A stretch of DNA of 64,000 bases from Pseudoalteromonas sp. P1-25. Lineage in GTDB: Bacteria; Pseudomonadota; Gammaproteobacteria; Enterobacterales; Alteromonadaceae. Location of the stretch: assembly GCF_001401805.1 (NCBI RefSeq), contig NZ_LKDW01000019.1, forward strand, positions 16,868 to 80,867, read 5' to 3'. A program made the translations under genes and the position numbers. The notes beneath the pieces are model-generated. The model was not told the DNA's origin. It saw only the letters and a list, made by a program, of their open reading frames with translations, and ran no database searches. Shown here piece by piece: positions 56,548-64,000 of this stretch (its first letter is position 1; each line of letters starts with the position of its first letter).

Positions 56548-56616
56548 TAACAAAACCACAGCATATGATAAGTACAGCTTGTTATATGTGAAAGGTTCAA
56601 TAAGGAGCCAGCCCAC

Positions 56617-59235
56617 GTGGCATTACCCAACAAAGTAAAAAAGTTGCTTAGCGATGCTGAGCAGCTGAGCGATTATCGCGATTGTTCTAGCTATTTTTAT
56701 AAGTGGTTACATAACGAATTCTCTAAGCAACCAGTTGGTAATTTAATTAATGCCCGGGCAGAGTTTATAGACCGCCTGCTAATTAAACTGTTTCATGTTT
56801 ACGATTTAGCTCATGAACCTGATCTAGCCCTTATTGCTGTGGGCGGTTACGGGCGTGGCGAGTTACACCCCTACTCCGACATTGACTTTTTATTGCTCGT
56901 TACGCAACCGCCTAGCGAGCAAATCTGCGAAAAAATAGGCCAGTTTGTTACCATGCTTTGGGATCTCAACCTTGAGATAGGACACAGTGTGCGTACCATT
57001 GAACAAGCTATAGAGCAAAAGCGTGAAGACGTTACCTTTGCTACCAGCTTGCTTGAAAGTCGCCTTATTTTTGGTAACCACATTGAGTTTGAAAAACTCA
57101 AAACACATATTATCGAGACCCCCGTTTGGCGCTCCGGCGAATTTTTTGTGGCCAAAGTACAAGAGCAAAACTTACGTCATAAAAAATGCCATGGCACAGC
57201 GTATAACCTAGAGCCAAACATTAAAGAAAACCCAGGTGGACTGCGCGACTTGCAAACCATTATTTGGGTTGCTAAAAAGCACTTTAGAGCCGAAACCTTA
57301 CAAGAGCTTATTAACCACGGCTACTTAACGCATGAAGAGTTTCAGGAGCTTTCAGAGTGCCTAGAAAACCTTTGGAATATTCGCTTTGCATTGCATTTAG
57401 CCGCTGGGCGCTCAGAAAACCGCTTACTGTTTGACCATCAACCCAACGCCGCAGAAATACTCGGGTTTGGAAGTGATGGTAAAGCGTCAGTTGAGCGTAT
57501 GATGAAACGCTTATTTAGAATAATGAGCCGCGTACGCGAGCTTAATCAAATGCTGTTATCTTACTTTGAAGAAAGTATCATGCCAGAGAGCAGCGAAGCA
57601 CCGATAATAGAGTTAGACAAAGACTTTGAACGTGTTGGCCACCAAATAAGGGTTAAAAACCCATCGGTATTTTTTAGACGCGATCAACTGTTTGTTTTGT
57701 TTGAGCATATTGCCGACAACCCCGAAATTACGCATATTTATCCAAGTACTATTCGTACCATTAGGCAAGTACGCAGGCGCCTATTAGGTGATTTACAAGA
57801 TTATGCGGCATGTCGCGAAGCATTTATGCGTATTGTAAAACACCCAAACGGCATGGGCCGTGCATTTACGCTCATGCACAAGCACGGCATGTTGGCCGCT
57901 TATTTACCACAGTGGCGTAATATATTTGGGCAAATGCAGTTTGATTTATTTCATGCCTACACGGTAGATGAGCACACCCATAAATTAATCAATAATATTT
58001 ACCAATATTTTGATAAATCTAAAGTGAGCGAGTTTCCTATTTGCAGTGAAATAGTAACCCGTATGGATAAGCCCGAGCTGCTTTATTTAGCGGGTATTTT
58101 TCATGATATTGCGAAAGGCCGTGGGGGTGATCATTCAGAGCTTGGATCGGTTGATGCTATTGCTTTTTCTAAACTGCATGGTTTCCCCTCATCTGATGGC
58201 AAGCTTATTTCGTGGCTCGTTGGTAACCATTTACTTATGTCGGTTACAGCACAACGTAAAGATATAAATGACCCAGGTGTAATTAAAGACTTTGCATCAC
58301 GGGTAAAAAATGAGCGCCAGCTCGACTACCTCTATTGTTTAACCGTTGCCGATATACGCGCTACCAACGATAATTTATGGAATGATTGGAAAAACACGTT
58401 ACTGCGCGAACTCTACCTACATACTCAGCGCGCATTGCGCCTAGGGCTTGAAAACCCAATGGATCAACGCGACCAAATACGCGATAAAAAACACCAAGCT
58501 AAACAGCGCTTACTTAATTTGGGCTACCTAGAAAACCAAATTGATTTAATTTGGAGCCGCTTTAAAGCCAATTACTTTACTGCCTTTAGCGAGCAGCAAA
58601 TATCATGGCAAAGTGAACACCTATTAAAATGCGCAGACTTGAGCTTACCCAGTGTCATTGTTTCTGATAAAGCAATGCATGGTGGCACGCAAGTGTTTGC
58701 TTATAGCCCCTACTCTGGGCCGTTATTCGCTCGCTTAGTTAGCGTAATTGGTTCTAAAAAAGCGCAAATACAACACGCGCAGGTGCTTACAACTAAAGAT
58801 GGCTACGCCCTATTTAACTTTGTAATACTAGAAGTGAGCGGCGACCCTATTGCAAGTAGCCGTGCTCAGTCAATTAAACGTGGGCTTGAGCAAGCACTGA
58901 ACGAGCCACGTAAAAAAATACGCTTTAAAAAGAATCGCTCGCAACGATTTAAAGACTTTAATATTAAACCCAAAATTGTACTGCGCCCACACGCGCGTAA
59001 AGATCGCAGCCTAATAGAAATTCAAGCTGTAGATATACCCGGTTTACTAACCAAAATTGCCGAAGTTTTCCAAGCGCATTTATTACACATTCACGCTGCC
59101 CGTATCACAACGGTAGGTGAACGTGCCGAGGATTTCTTTGTCGTATCAAATAACGAATACCAAGCGCTGACTGATGAAGAGCAAGCCAAAATTCATCAGG
59201 CATTACGTAAAAAATTCAACGCCGAAACAGAATAA
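56617..59235 (+). CDS. glnD: PII uridylyltransferase / uridylyl-removing enzyme
   Basis: 872 residues from GTG 56617, with AAGGAG 12 bases before. It adds or removes UMP on PII and so senses glutamine. The nucleotidyltransferase motif is GGYGRGELHPYSDIDFLLL near 74-92. An HD domain (GIFHDIAKGRGGDHSE) removes UMP. Two ACT domains (about 690-760 and 805-870) bind glutamine. It lies between map and dapD, as in E. coli. Confidence 0.96.
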   Translation: MALPNKVKKLLSDAEQLSDYRDCSSYFYKWLHNEFSKQPVGNLINARAEFIDRLLIKLFHVYDLAHEPDLALIAVGGYGRGELHPYSDIDFLLLVTQPPSEQICEKIGQFVTMLWDLNLEIGHSVRTIEQAIEQKREDVTFATSLLESRLIFGNHIEFEKLKTHIIETPVWRSGEFFVAKVQEQNLRHKKCHGTAYNLEPNIKENPGGLRDLQTIIWVAKKHFRAETLQELINHGYLTHEEFQELSECLENLWNIRFALHLAAGRSENRLLFDHQPNAAEILGFGSDGKASVERMMKRLFRIMSRVRELNQMLLSYFEESIMPESSEAPIIELDKDFERVGHQIRVKNPSVFFRRDQLFVLFEHIADNPEITHIYPSTIRTIRQVRRRLLGDLQDYAACREAFMRIVKHPNGMGRAFTLMHKHGMLAAYLPQWRNIFGQMQFDLFHAYTVDEHTHKLINNIYQYFDKSKVSEFPICSEIVTRMDKPELLYLAGIFHDIAKGRGGDHSELGSVDAIAFSKLHGFPSSDGKLISWLVGNHLLMSVTAQRKDINDPGVIKDFASRVKNERQLDYLYCLTVADIRATNDNLWNDWKNTLLRELYLHTQRALRLGLENPMDQRDQIRDKKHQAKQRLLNLGYLENQIDLIWSRFKANYFTAFSEQQISWQSEHLLKCADLSLPSVIVSDKAMHGGTQVFAYSPYSGPLFARLVSVIGSKKAQIQHAQVLTTKDGYALFNFVILEVSGDPIASSRAQSIKRGLEQALNEPRKKIRFKKNRSQRFKDFNIKPKIVLRPHARKDRSLIEIQAVDIPGLLTKIAEVFQAHLLHIHAARITTVGERAEDFFVVSNNEYQALTDEEQAKIHQALRKKFNAETE

Positions 59236-59244
59236 GGACACACC

Positions 59245-60072
59245 ATGTCAGATTTAAAAACCATGATAGAAAACGCGTGGGACAACCGCGACAACATTAG
59301 CCCAAGCACCGTATCAAGCGATGTCAAACAAGCGATTATCGACGCACTAGAATTACTTGATAGCGGCGCTGCCCGCGTTGCAGAAAAAATATCAGGTGAA
59401 TGGGTTGTACACCAATGGCTTAAAAAAGCCGTATTACTGTCGTTTCGAATTCGCGATAACCAACCAATGAACGACGGCGTAAACCAATTTTACGACAAAG
59501 TACCGCTTAAATTTAGCGACTACACGCCGGAGCAGTTTCAGCAAGGTGGTATGCGCGTAGTACCCAATGCGGTAGCGCGTAAAGGCAGCTTTGTAGGTAA
59601 AAATGTGGTACTTATGCCATCGTACGTAAACATTGGCGCATTTGTAGACGAAGGCACCATGGTTGATACATGGGCCACAGTGGGCTCGTGTGCACAAATA
59701 GGTAAGAACGTACATTTATCGGGTGGTGTTGGCATAGGCGGCGTGTTAGAGCCACTACAAGCTAACCCAACCATCATTGAAGACAACTGTTTTATTGGCG
59801 CACGATCTGAAATTGTTGAAGGCGTAGTAGTAGAGGAAGGCGCTGTAATTTCAATGGGCGTTTATATCAGCCAAAGCACCCGTATTTACGACCGTGAAAC
59901 CGGCGAAATTCACTACGGCCGCGTACCAGCAGGCGCTGTAGTTGTGCCAGGCGCGCTCCCATCAAAAGATGGCACCCACAGCCTGTACGCTGCAATTATC
60001 GTGAAAAAAGTAGATCAACAAACACGCGAAAAAGTAGGCATCAACGCCCTACTACGCTCAATTGATGATTAA
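59245..60072 (+). CDS. dapD: Tetrahydrodipicolinate N-succinyltransferase
   Basis: 275 residues. A step of lysine and diaminopimelate synthesis. A helical N-terminus is followed by a left-handed beta-helix ([19 protein letters not shown]) and the tail [18 protein letters not shown]. It starts 9 bp after glnD with AAGGA before ATG. Confidence 0.97.
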   Translation: MSDLKTMIENAWDNRDNISPSTVSSDVKQAIIDALELLDSGAARVAEKISGEWVVHQWLKKAVLLSFRIRDNQPMNDGVNQFYDKVPLKFSDYTPEQFQQGGMRVVPNAVARKGSFVGKNVVLMPSYVNIGAFVDEGTMVDTWATVGSCAQIGKNVHLSGGVGIGGVLEPLQANPTIIEDNCFIGARSEIVEGVVVEEGAVISMGVYISQSTRIYDRETGEIHYGRVPAGAVVVPGALPSKDGTHSLYAAIIVKKVDQQTREKVGINALLRSIDD

Positions 60073-60107
60073 AATAAGCGATAAGCTTTTAGTTGATTTG
60101 TGTTAAA

Positions 60108-60139
60108 CGTAGGTTGGGTTGAGTGAAACGAAACCCAAC
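60108..60139 (+). repeat. Hairpin repeat, left copy
   Basis: Begins CGTAGGTTGGGTT and ends AAACCCAAC, so it folds on itself. It is identical to the reverse complement of 60963..60994 apart from one base (31 of 32). REP-like dispersed palindrome in style. Confidence 0.75.
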
Positions 60140-60273
60140 AACACATTAAAGTTTAGTGTTTTAGCAAAAGTTTGATTGTATATTAAAAGCTCTAGATCTT
60201 TGGTTTAGAGCTTTTACTATATAAATAACTTGATTGAAATATTTACTTATAAAAAACATTAATTAGAGCATGC

Positions 60274-60906
60274 ATGGAAAAACTAACGAAAAGATTAATA
60301 ATTTTCTTACTAATAGGAATTATTCTAACTGTCGCTCCTTTAATTTATTCTTTTAAACCTCAGCTTTCTAGCAATGTAGAGCACTGGGCTTTTATCGCTT
60401 CTTATTTTGGTGGAATAATGTCGCCCTATATAGCGGCACTAGCTTTGATTGCTTTGCTTTCTACACTGAAACAACAATCAGACCAAATAACCCTATTGAA
60501 AAAGCAAACTCAATCTAGTCAAATTGAAACTATGCTTAGCAAAATAGAATGTGACTTTGCAACACCTTTAAAAGAAACTTTATTAAACCTCAAAATTCGT
60601 GGAAAAGAGGTCAATTACACTTTCTTAGACCCTATCACTGCTTTAGCCTTTCCTGAATGGGAGAAAGTAATTCCAAATATTGATGATTTAGAGCCAAGTA
60701 AAAAATATGATTATTTGAGTCAAGAAATTATGCAATTAGATTTATATACTTCCGCAAGTTCATATTTGAAGTTAATTAAAGTTTATTCAGAAAAGCATGA
60801 AGATATAACTGGCTCTAATATATTATCGGCTTATTATAAAAAAAAATATAAAATCCCTTACAAAAGGCTTCATCAGAAAGGTTTTTTCAATGAGCCTTGG
60901 GAGTAG
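60274..60906 (+). CDS. Membrane protein resembling phage abortive-infection family
   Basis: 210 residues. Two membrane helices at about 8-28 and 45-63, the second in FGGIMSPYIAALALIALLSTL, followed by a coiled coil (about 64-90). The layout resembles PF16872-type putative phage abortive-infection proteins, which start with two helices and an FGG-x-x-xP motif, but the match is by eye. The C-terminal 110 residues are soluble and unassigned. It is AT-rich against its neighbours and flanked by inverted hairpin repeats, so it may be an acquired module. No clear ribosome site upstream of ATG 60274 other than TTAGAG. Confidence 0.55.
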   Translation: MEKLTKRLIIFLLIGIILTVAPLIYSFKPQLSSNVEHWAFIASYFGGIMSPYIAALALIALLSTLKQQSDQITLLKKQTQSSQIETMLSKIECDFATPLKETLLNLKIRGKEVNYTFLDPITALAFPEWEKVIPNIDDLEPSKKYDYLSQEIMQLDLYTSASSYLKLIKVYSEKHEDITGSNILSAYYKKKYKIPYKRLHQKGFFNEPWE

Positions 60907-60962
60907 CAATATAACTATACTCAAGATACTAACGTTATAAACAACGAGCCTTTCAAATGTCC

Positions 60963-60994
60963 GTTGGGTTTCGCTTCACTCAACCCAACCTACG
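60963..60994 (-). repeat. Hairpin repeat, right copy
   Basis: Inverted copy of 60108..60139 with one base changed. Together they bracket an 823-bp stretch that holds only the 210-residue gene. Confidence 0.75.
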
Positions 60995-61114
60995 GCGATA
61001 AAATTAACGCCGAGCAGCTCGTCACTGATAGCTGACAACTAGAAACTTCCATTAAACCAATAAAAAAGCACTTATAAAAATAAGTGCCTTTTAATTTGCT
61101 CAATTAACTTTTAA

Positions 61115-61459
61115 TTACAGCGCGTTAAAAACGTCGTCTGTTTTAGCTGCGCAAATAAAGTCGTTTTTGTGTAGGCCTTTAATTGAATGGCTCCACCATG
61201 TAACCGTTACTTTGCCCCACTCGGTTAATAAACCAGGGTGATGGCCTTCATCTTCTGCCATATCGCCTACTTTGTTAGTAAACGCCATAGCTTGCTTAAA
61301 GTTTTTAAACTTATAAACACGCTCTAGCTGCATGATGCCGTCGCGTACCTCGGGTACCCAGTCTGGGATTTTAGTAATTAATTGTGCAAGCTCTTCGTCA
61401 GATACTTTTGGTGCATCTACGTGGCAAGCTTCGCATTTTTGTTCACTTAATGAAGACAT
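61115..61459 (-). CDS. phhB: Pterin-4a-carbinolamine dehydratase
   Basis: 114 residues. It regenerates the pterin cofactor for phenylalanine hydroxylase. Family motif: [27 protein letters not shown] with the catalytic His residues, then [17 protein letters not shown]. It follows phhA by 38 bp, one operon. Confidence 0.96.
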   Translation of the reverse strand: MSSLSEQKCEACHVDAPKVSDEELAQLITKIPDWVPEVRDGIMQLERVYKFKNFKQAMAFTNKVGDMAEDEGHHPGLLTEWGKVTVTWWSHSIKGLHKNDFICAAKTDDVFNAL

Positions 61460-61497
61460 TTTAAATCCTTACTTTAGCGTTTCTTTTTAAATTAAAG

Positions 61498-62295
61498 TTA
61501 ACTGGCTAATTTTTCTTTTGGTGGAAATTTTGGGTCGTGCAAACCAAGCGCTTTAGCTTGCTCAACCAAAGACATAATGTCCATTTGCGATATATCAAAC
61601 AGATCATGAATCGAATTAATGGTGTAGTACTGTGGTTGCATAATATCAATGCGGTACGGCGTACGCAGCACATCAATGACGCTCATGGGCGTTATCTCTG
61701 GTGTATCTGAATACACGTATTGCGTTTCACCCGGGCTTGATAAAATACCGCCGCCATAAATACGCAGGCCGTTTTCGGTTTGCATTAAACCAAACTCAAC
61801 CGTAAACCAATACATACGTGCAAGGTACACGCGATCTTTTTTCTGCGCTGCGTACCCTAATTGGCCATATTTGTGTGTAAATTCGGCAAAGTCAGGGTTG
61901 GTTAGCATGGCGCAGTGGCCAAATATTTCATGAAAAATATCTGGCTCTTGAAGGTAGTCAAACTCTTCGCGGCTACGAATAAACGTGGCTACCGGAAATT
62001 GTTTGTTAGCCAACAACCTAAAAAACTCGTCAAAATCGATAAGCGCAGGTACAGGCGCTACTTGCCAACCAGTAGAGGCAAGAAGCACTTCGTTAAGTTC
62101 GCTTAACTGCGGTATACGATCCAGAGGTAGGTTTATTTTTTTAAGCCCCTCCATATATTCATCGCACGCTTTGCCTTCTATGCACGCAAGTTGGCGTGCT
62201 ACAAGCTCAGACCAAGTTTTATTTTCTTCTTCGCTCCAATGTATAACACCATTTTCATCAGGTGTTTTAGAGGTGTACTTACTTGCTTTAGCCAT
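61498..62295 (-). CDS. phhA: Phenylalanine 4-monooxygenase
   Basis: 265 residues, the short bacterial form without a regulatory domain. It converts phenylalanine to tyrosine with Fe(II) and tetrahydropterin. Iron ligands: His-Glu in DIFHEIFGHCAML (two His) and a Glu in the following YWFTVEFGLM. The pair phhAB forms a catabolic operon. Promoter region 62296..62532 holds a PhhR/TyrR-like box. Confidence 0.96.
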   Translation of the reverse strand: MAKASKYTSKTPDENGVIHWSEEENKTWSELVARQLACIEGKACDEYMEGLKKINLPLDRIPQLSELNEVLLASTGWQVAPVPALIDFDEFFRLLANKQFPVATFIRSREEFDYLQEPDIFHEIFGHCAMLTNPDFAEFTHKYGQLGYAAQKKDRVYLARMYWFTVEFGLMQTENGLRIYGGGILSSPGETQYVYSDTPEITPMSVIDVLRTPYRIDIMQPQYYTINSIHDLFDISQMDIMSLVEQAKALGLHDPKFPPKEKLAS

Positions 62296-62438
62296 AATAA
62301 CCTTCTTGGGGTTAAGCCCTAAATGTGTGTCAGTGTGATACTCAAGATGAGTGAATATCTAATGCAGCCATACTATGCAAAAGTGAAGAAAAGTTTAATA
62401 GTTAAGCGTATATCGACATTTGGCACGATCACCTAAAC

Positions 62439-62456
62439 TGTAAATTTAAAATTACA
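62439..62456. promoter_or_regulatory. Candidate TyrR/PhhR box upstream of phhA
   Basis: TGTAAATTTAAAATTACA fits TGTAAA-N6-TTTACA with one mismatch, 143 bp upstream of phhA. PhhR, a TyrR relative, activates phh operons by established knowledge. No sigma-54 -24/-12 pair was found in the gap, so activation may use sigma-70. Confidence 0.5.
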
Positions 62457-62532
62457 CTAAAGGAACGAATAGTAAACACCTCCATTTACAAAGGCCTTAA
62501 AAGCCAAATGCTCCGTATATAATTAAATACAC

Positions 62533-63714
62533 CTAACCAATTTTGGTAAAAGCTTGGTTTAAATCACTAATAATGTCGTTAACATCTTCAAGCCCTACTG
62601 AGAGCCTTATTAAGCCATCACTTATGCCTGCGGCTGCTCGCTCCTCGGGTGTATAAGGCGAGTGGGTCATTGATGCCGGGTGTTGAATAAGCGTTTCAGC
62701 ATCACCTAAACTTACAGCAAGCGTGCAAAGCTTCATGCTATCAATAAACTGCGCCCCCTGAGCAAGGGTGCCCTTAATTTCAAATGCAATAACGCCACCT
62801 GCAGCTTTCATTTGATTGCCTAGGTATTTGTTACCAGGATGCGATTTAAGCCCGGGGTAATAAACAATATTAACCTGTGGATGCGCCTCTAAATATTCGG
62901 CAACCGTTTGCGCGCTTTGACAGTGACGCTCCATGCGTATGGCTAAGGTTTTTAAGCCACGGTTTATTAGCCAAGCGTCGTGCGGGCTTATGGTTGCACC
63001 AATATCTTTAAGTACCGTCATTTTTATTAAGGTAATGTGCTCTTGCGTTCCGCACACAAGCCCGGCTACTACATCACCATGGCCGTTTAAGTATTTGGTA
63101 GCGCTGTGCATAATAATATCTATCCCATATTGCTTAGGTGATTGCAGCAGCGGCGTTAAAAAGGTGTTGTCGACCACACTTATTAAATTGTGCTCTTTTG
63201 CAACTGCGCCAATCAGTGCCAAATCAATAACCGCCATAGTGGGATTAATTGGCGTTTCTACAAATATCATTTTTGAATTAGGTTTAATGGCAGCGCGGAG
63301 TTCATCCTCGCAGGTCATATCAACAAACGTGACTTCGATTCCCCAGCGCGGCAACATATGTGCAAAAAACGCGAACGTACAACCGTATAATGCACTTGAT
63401 GCAACAAGGTGATCGCCCTGCGATAAAAAGCTCAATACCGATGCCGATACAGCCCCCATACCTGTAGCCGTCGCCGCTGCAGCTTCGCAGCCCTCTAACT
63501 GTGCTACTTTTTGCTCAAGTTCGGTGGTGGTTGGGTTACCTAAGCGGGTGTAAATATAACCTGGCTCTTCGCCTGCAAAACGAGCAGCGCCTTGTGCGGC
63601 GTTTTCAAAATGAAAGGTAGAGGTTTGATACAAAGGCGACGTGAGTGCGCCGTGCGGATCGTTTGCTTTTTGTGGGCCGTGAATGCATTGGGTATTAATA
63701 TGATGCTTGCTCAT
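62533..63714 (-). CDS. megL: Methionine gamma-lyase-like PLP enzyme
   Basis: 393 residues. A Cys/Met metabolism PLP enzyme. The cofactor Lys is in HSATKYLNGHGDVVAG, and the Tyr-x-Arg phosphate site is YIYTRLGNPT. The active-site Cys of methionine gamma-lyases appears as YGCTFAFF, which favours this call over cystathionine gamma-synthase. By family it splits methionine to methanethiol, 2-oxobutyrate and ammonia. Ribosome site GAGATCC before ATG 63714. Confidence 0.88.
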   Translation of the reverse strand: MSKHHINTQCIHGPQKANDPHGALTSPLYQTSTFHFENAAQGAARFAGEEPGYIYTRLGNPTTTELEQKVAQLEGCEAAAATATGMGAVSASVLSFLSQGDHLVASSALYGCTFAFFAHMLPRWGIEVTFVDMTCEDELRAAIKPNSKMIFVETPINPTMAVIDLALIGAVAKEHNLISVVDNTFLTPLLQSPKQYGIDIIMHSATKYLNGHGDVVAGLVCGTQEHITLIKMTVLKDIGATISPHDAWLINRGLKTLAIRMERHCQSAQTVAEYLEAHPQVNIVYYPGLKSHPGNKYLGNQMKAAGGVIAFEIKGTLAQGAQFIDSMKLCTLAVSLGDAETLIQHPASMTHSPYTPEERAAAGISDGLIRLSVGLEDVNDIISDLNQAFTKIG

Positions 63715-63804
63715 TATGGGATCTCGTTTTTATTATGTGTGTCAATTACATAAATAAAACGCACCGCAGTTTAAATCACAAGCATGCCGGATGCTCAGAC
63801 GGCT

Positions 63805-63844
63805 ATTTGTACAAAAACCGCTCAGCGCGGTTTTGTACACAAAT
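63805..63844. repeat. Long near-perfect inverted repeat upstream of megL
   Basis: ATTTGTACAAAAACCGC (63805..63821) pairs with GCGGTTTTGTACACAAAT (63827..63844). The hairpin could terminate a gene beyond the window or bind a regulator. The remaining bases to 64000 hold no gene I can support, but 63945..64000 resembles part of repeat copy A. Confidence 0.55.
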
Positions 63845-64000
63845 ATTGCCACGCTGTTTTAGGGTCTGTTGATCTTTGCGGGTTAAAACTTGTTCAAACT
63901 AGGGGCTATTTAATCGCGGCGCGAGGTTTGTAACCTAGTGGGCTCGATAACTGCTCCTGCGTTATTCTAATGACTTACATCCATGTAAGAATAAGTAAAA

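Noticed and set aside
62296..62440. Sigma-54 promoter for phhA
   Set aside because: No GG-N10-GC pair in a proper context on the minus strand was found.
63715..63800. MetJ operator upstream of megL
   Set aside because: No tandem AGACGTCT-like boxes; a single CAGACGGCT is too weak.

Overview
The window is chromosomal DNA from a marine gammaproteobacterium, most likely Pseudoalteromonas or a close relative. The case rests on AT-rich DNA, the gammaproteobacterial envelope and translation cluster (rpsB-tsf-pyrH-frr-uppS-cdsA-dxr-rseP-bamA-skp-lpxD-fabZ-lpxA, and lpxB-rnhB-dnaE-accA), map-glnD-dapD, phhAB and cydABX-cydDC. The genus is an inference from protein and repeat style; no search was run.

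The centrepiece is a complete Tn7-like CRISPR-associated transposon of type I-F3, 18,211 bp long (3480..21690). Both ends can be read to the base. Each starts with TGTTGTTTGAAG and a TnsB-type 17-mer, each carries three such 17-mers, and both are flanked by the 5-bp duplication CCAAA (3475..3479 and 21691..21695). The right end lies 15 bp past the 3' end of ffs (SRP 4.5S RNA, 21706..21819, minus strand). The element holds tnsA, tnsB and tnsC (18133..21603), then tniQ, a cas8-cas5 fusion, cas7, cas6 and a short CRISPR array (7828..13013). No tnsD was seen. The last, degenerate repeat pair of the array encloses a spacer that matches ffs at 25 of 32 positions. Four of its seven mismatches fall at guide positions 6, 12, 18 and 24, the bases that are flipped out in type I-F complexes. 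The element thus appears to carry its own homing guide for the site it occupies.

Cargo sits in two bays. Between tnsC and tniQ are a Septu-like ATPase plus HNH nuclease pair, an Xre repressor, and a protein that looks like an N-terminal-nucleophile (HslV/proteasome-like) hydrolase. The same operator core (CTAAGA-N3-TCTTAG) lies upstream of xre and directly upstream of tniQ, which suggests Xre controls its own gene and the tniQ-cas operon. Between the array and the left end are a putative CoiA/DUF6035-like nuclease, two small membrane proteins, a DUF6414-like protein and a trypsin-like serine protease with an intact His/Asp/Ser triad. A 95-residue orphan gene converges on the array.

The rest is host chromosome. 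Left of the element are a partial sensor histidine kinase and a small periplasmic protein. Right of it come ffs, a DUF3014 protein, a patatin-like lipase, a Kef-type antiporter, a diguanylate cyclase, tilS, accA-dnaE-rnhB-lpxB, the cytochrome bd operon with its CydDC exporter, rlpA, the lpxA-to-rpsB cluster (minus strand), map-glnD-dapD (plus strand), a candidate abortive-infection gene between two inverted hairpin repeats, phhB-phhA and a methionine gamma-lyase. The cyd operon and rlpA separate lpxA from lpxB, which are adjacent in E. coli. A palindrome-bearing MITE-like repeat occurs twice (3131..3338 and 22854..23015).
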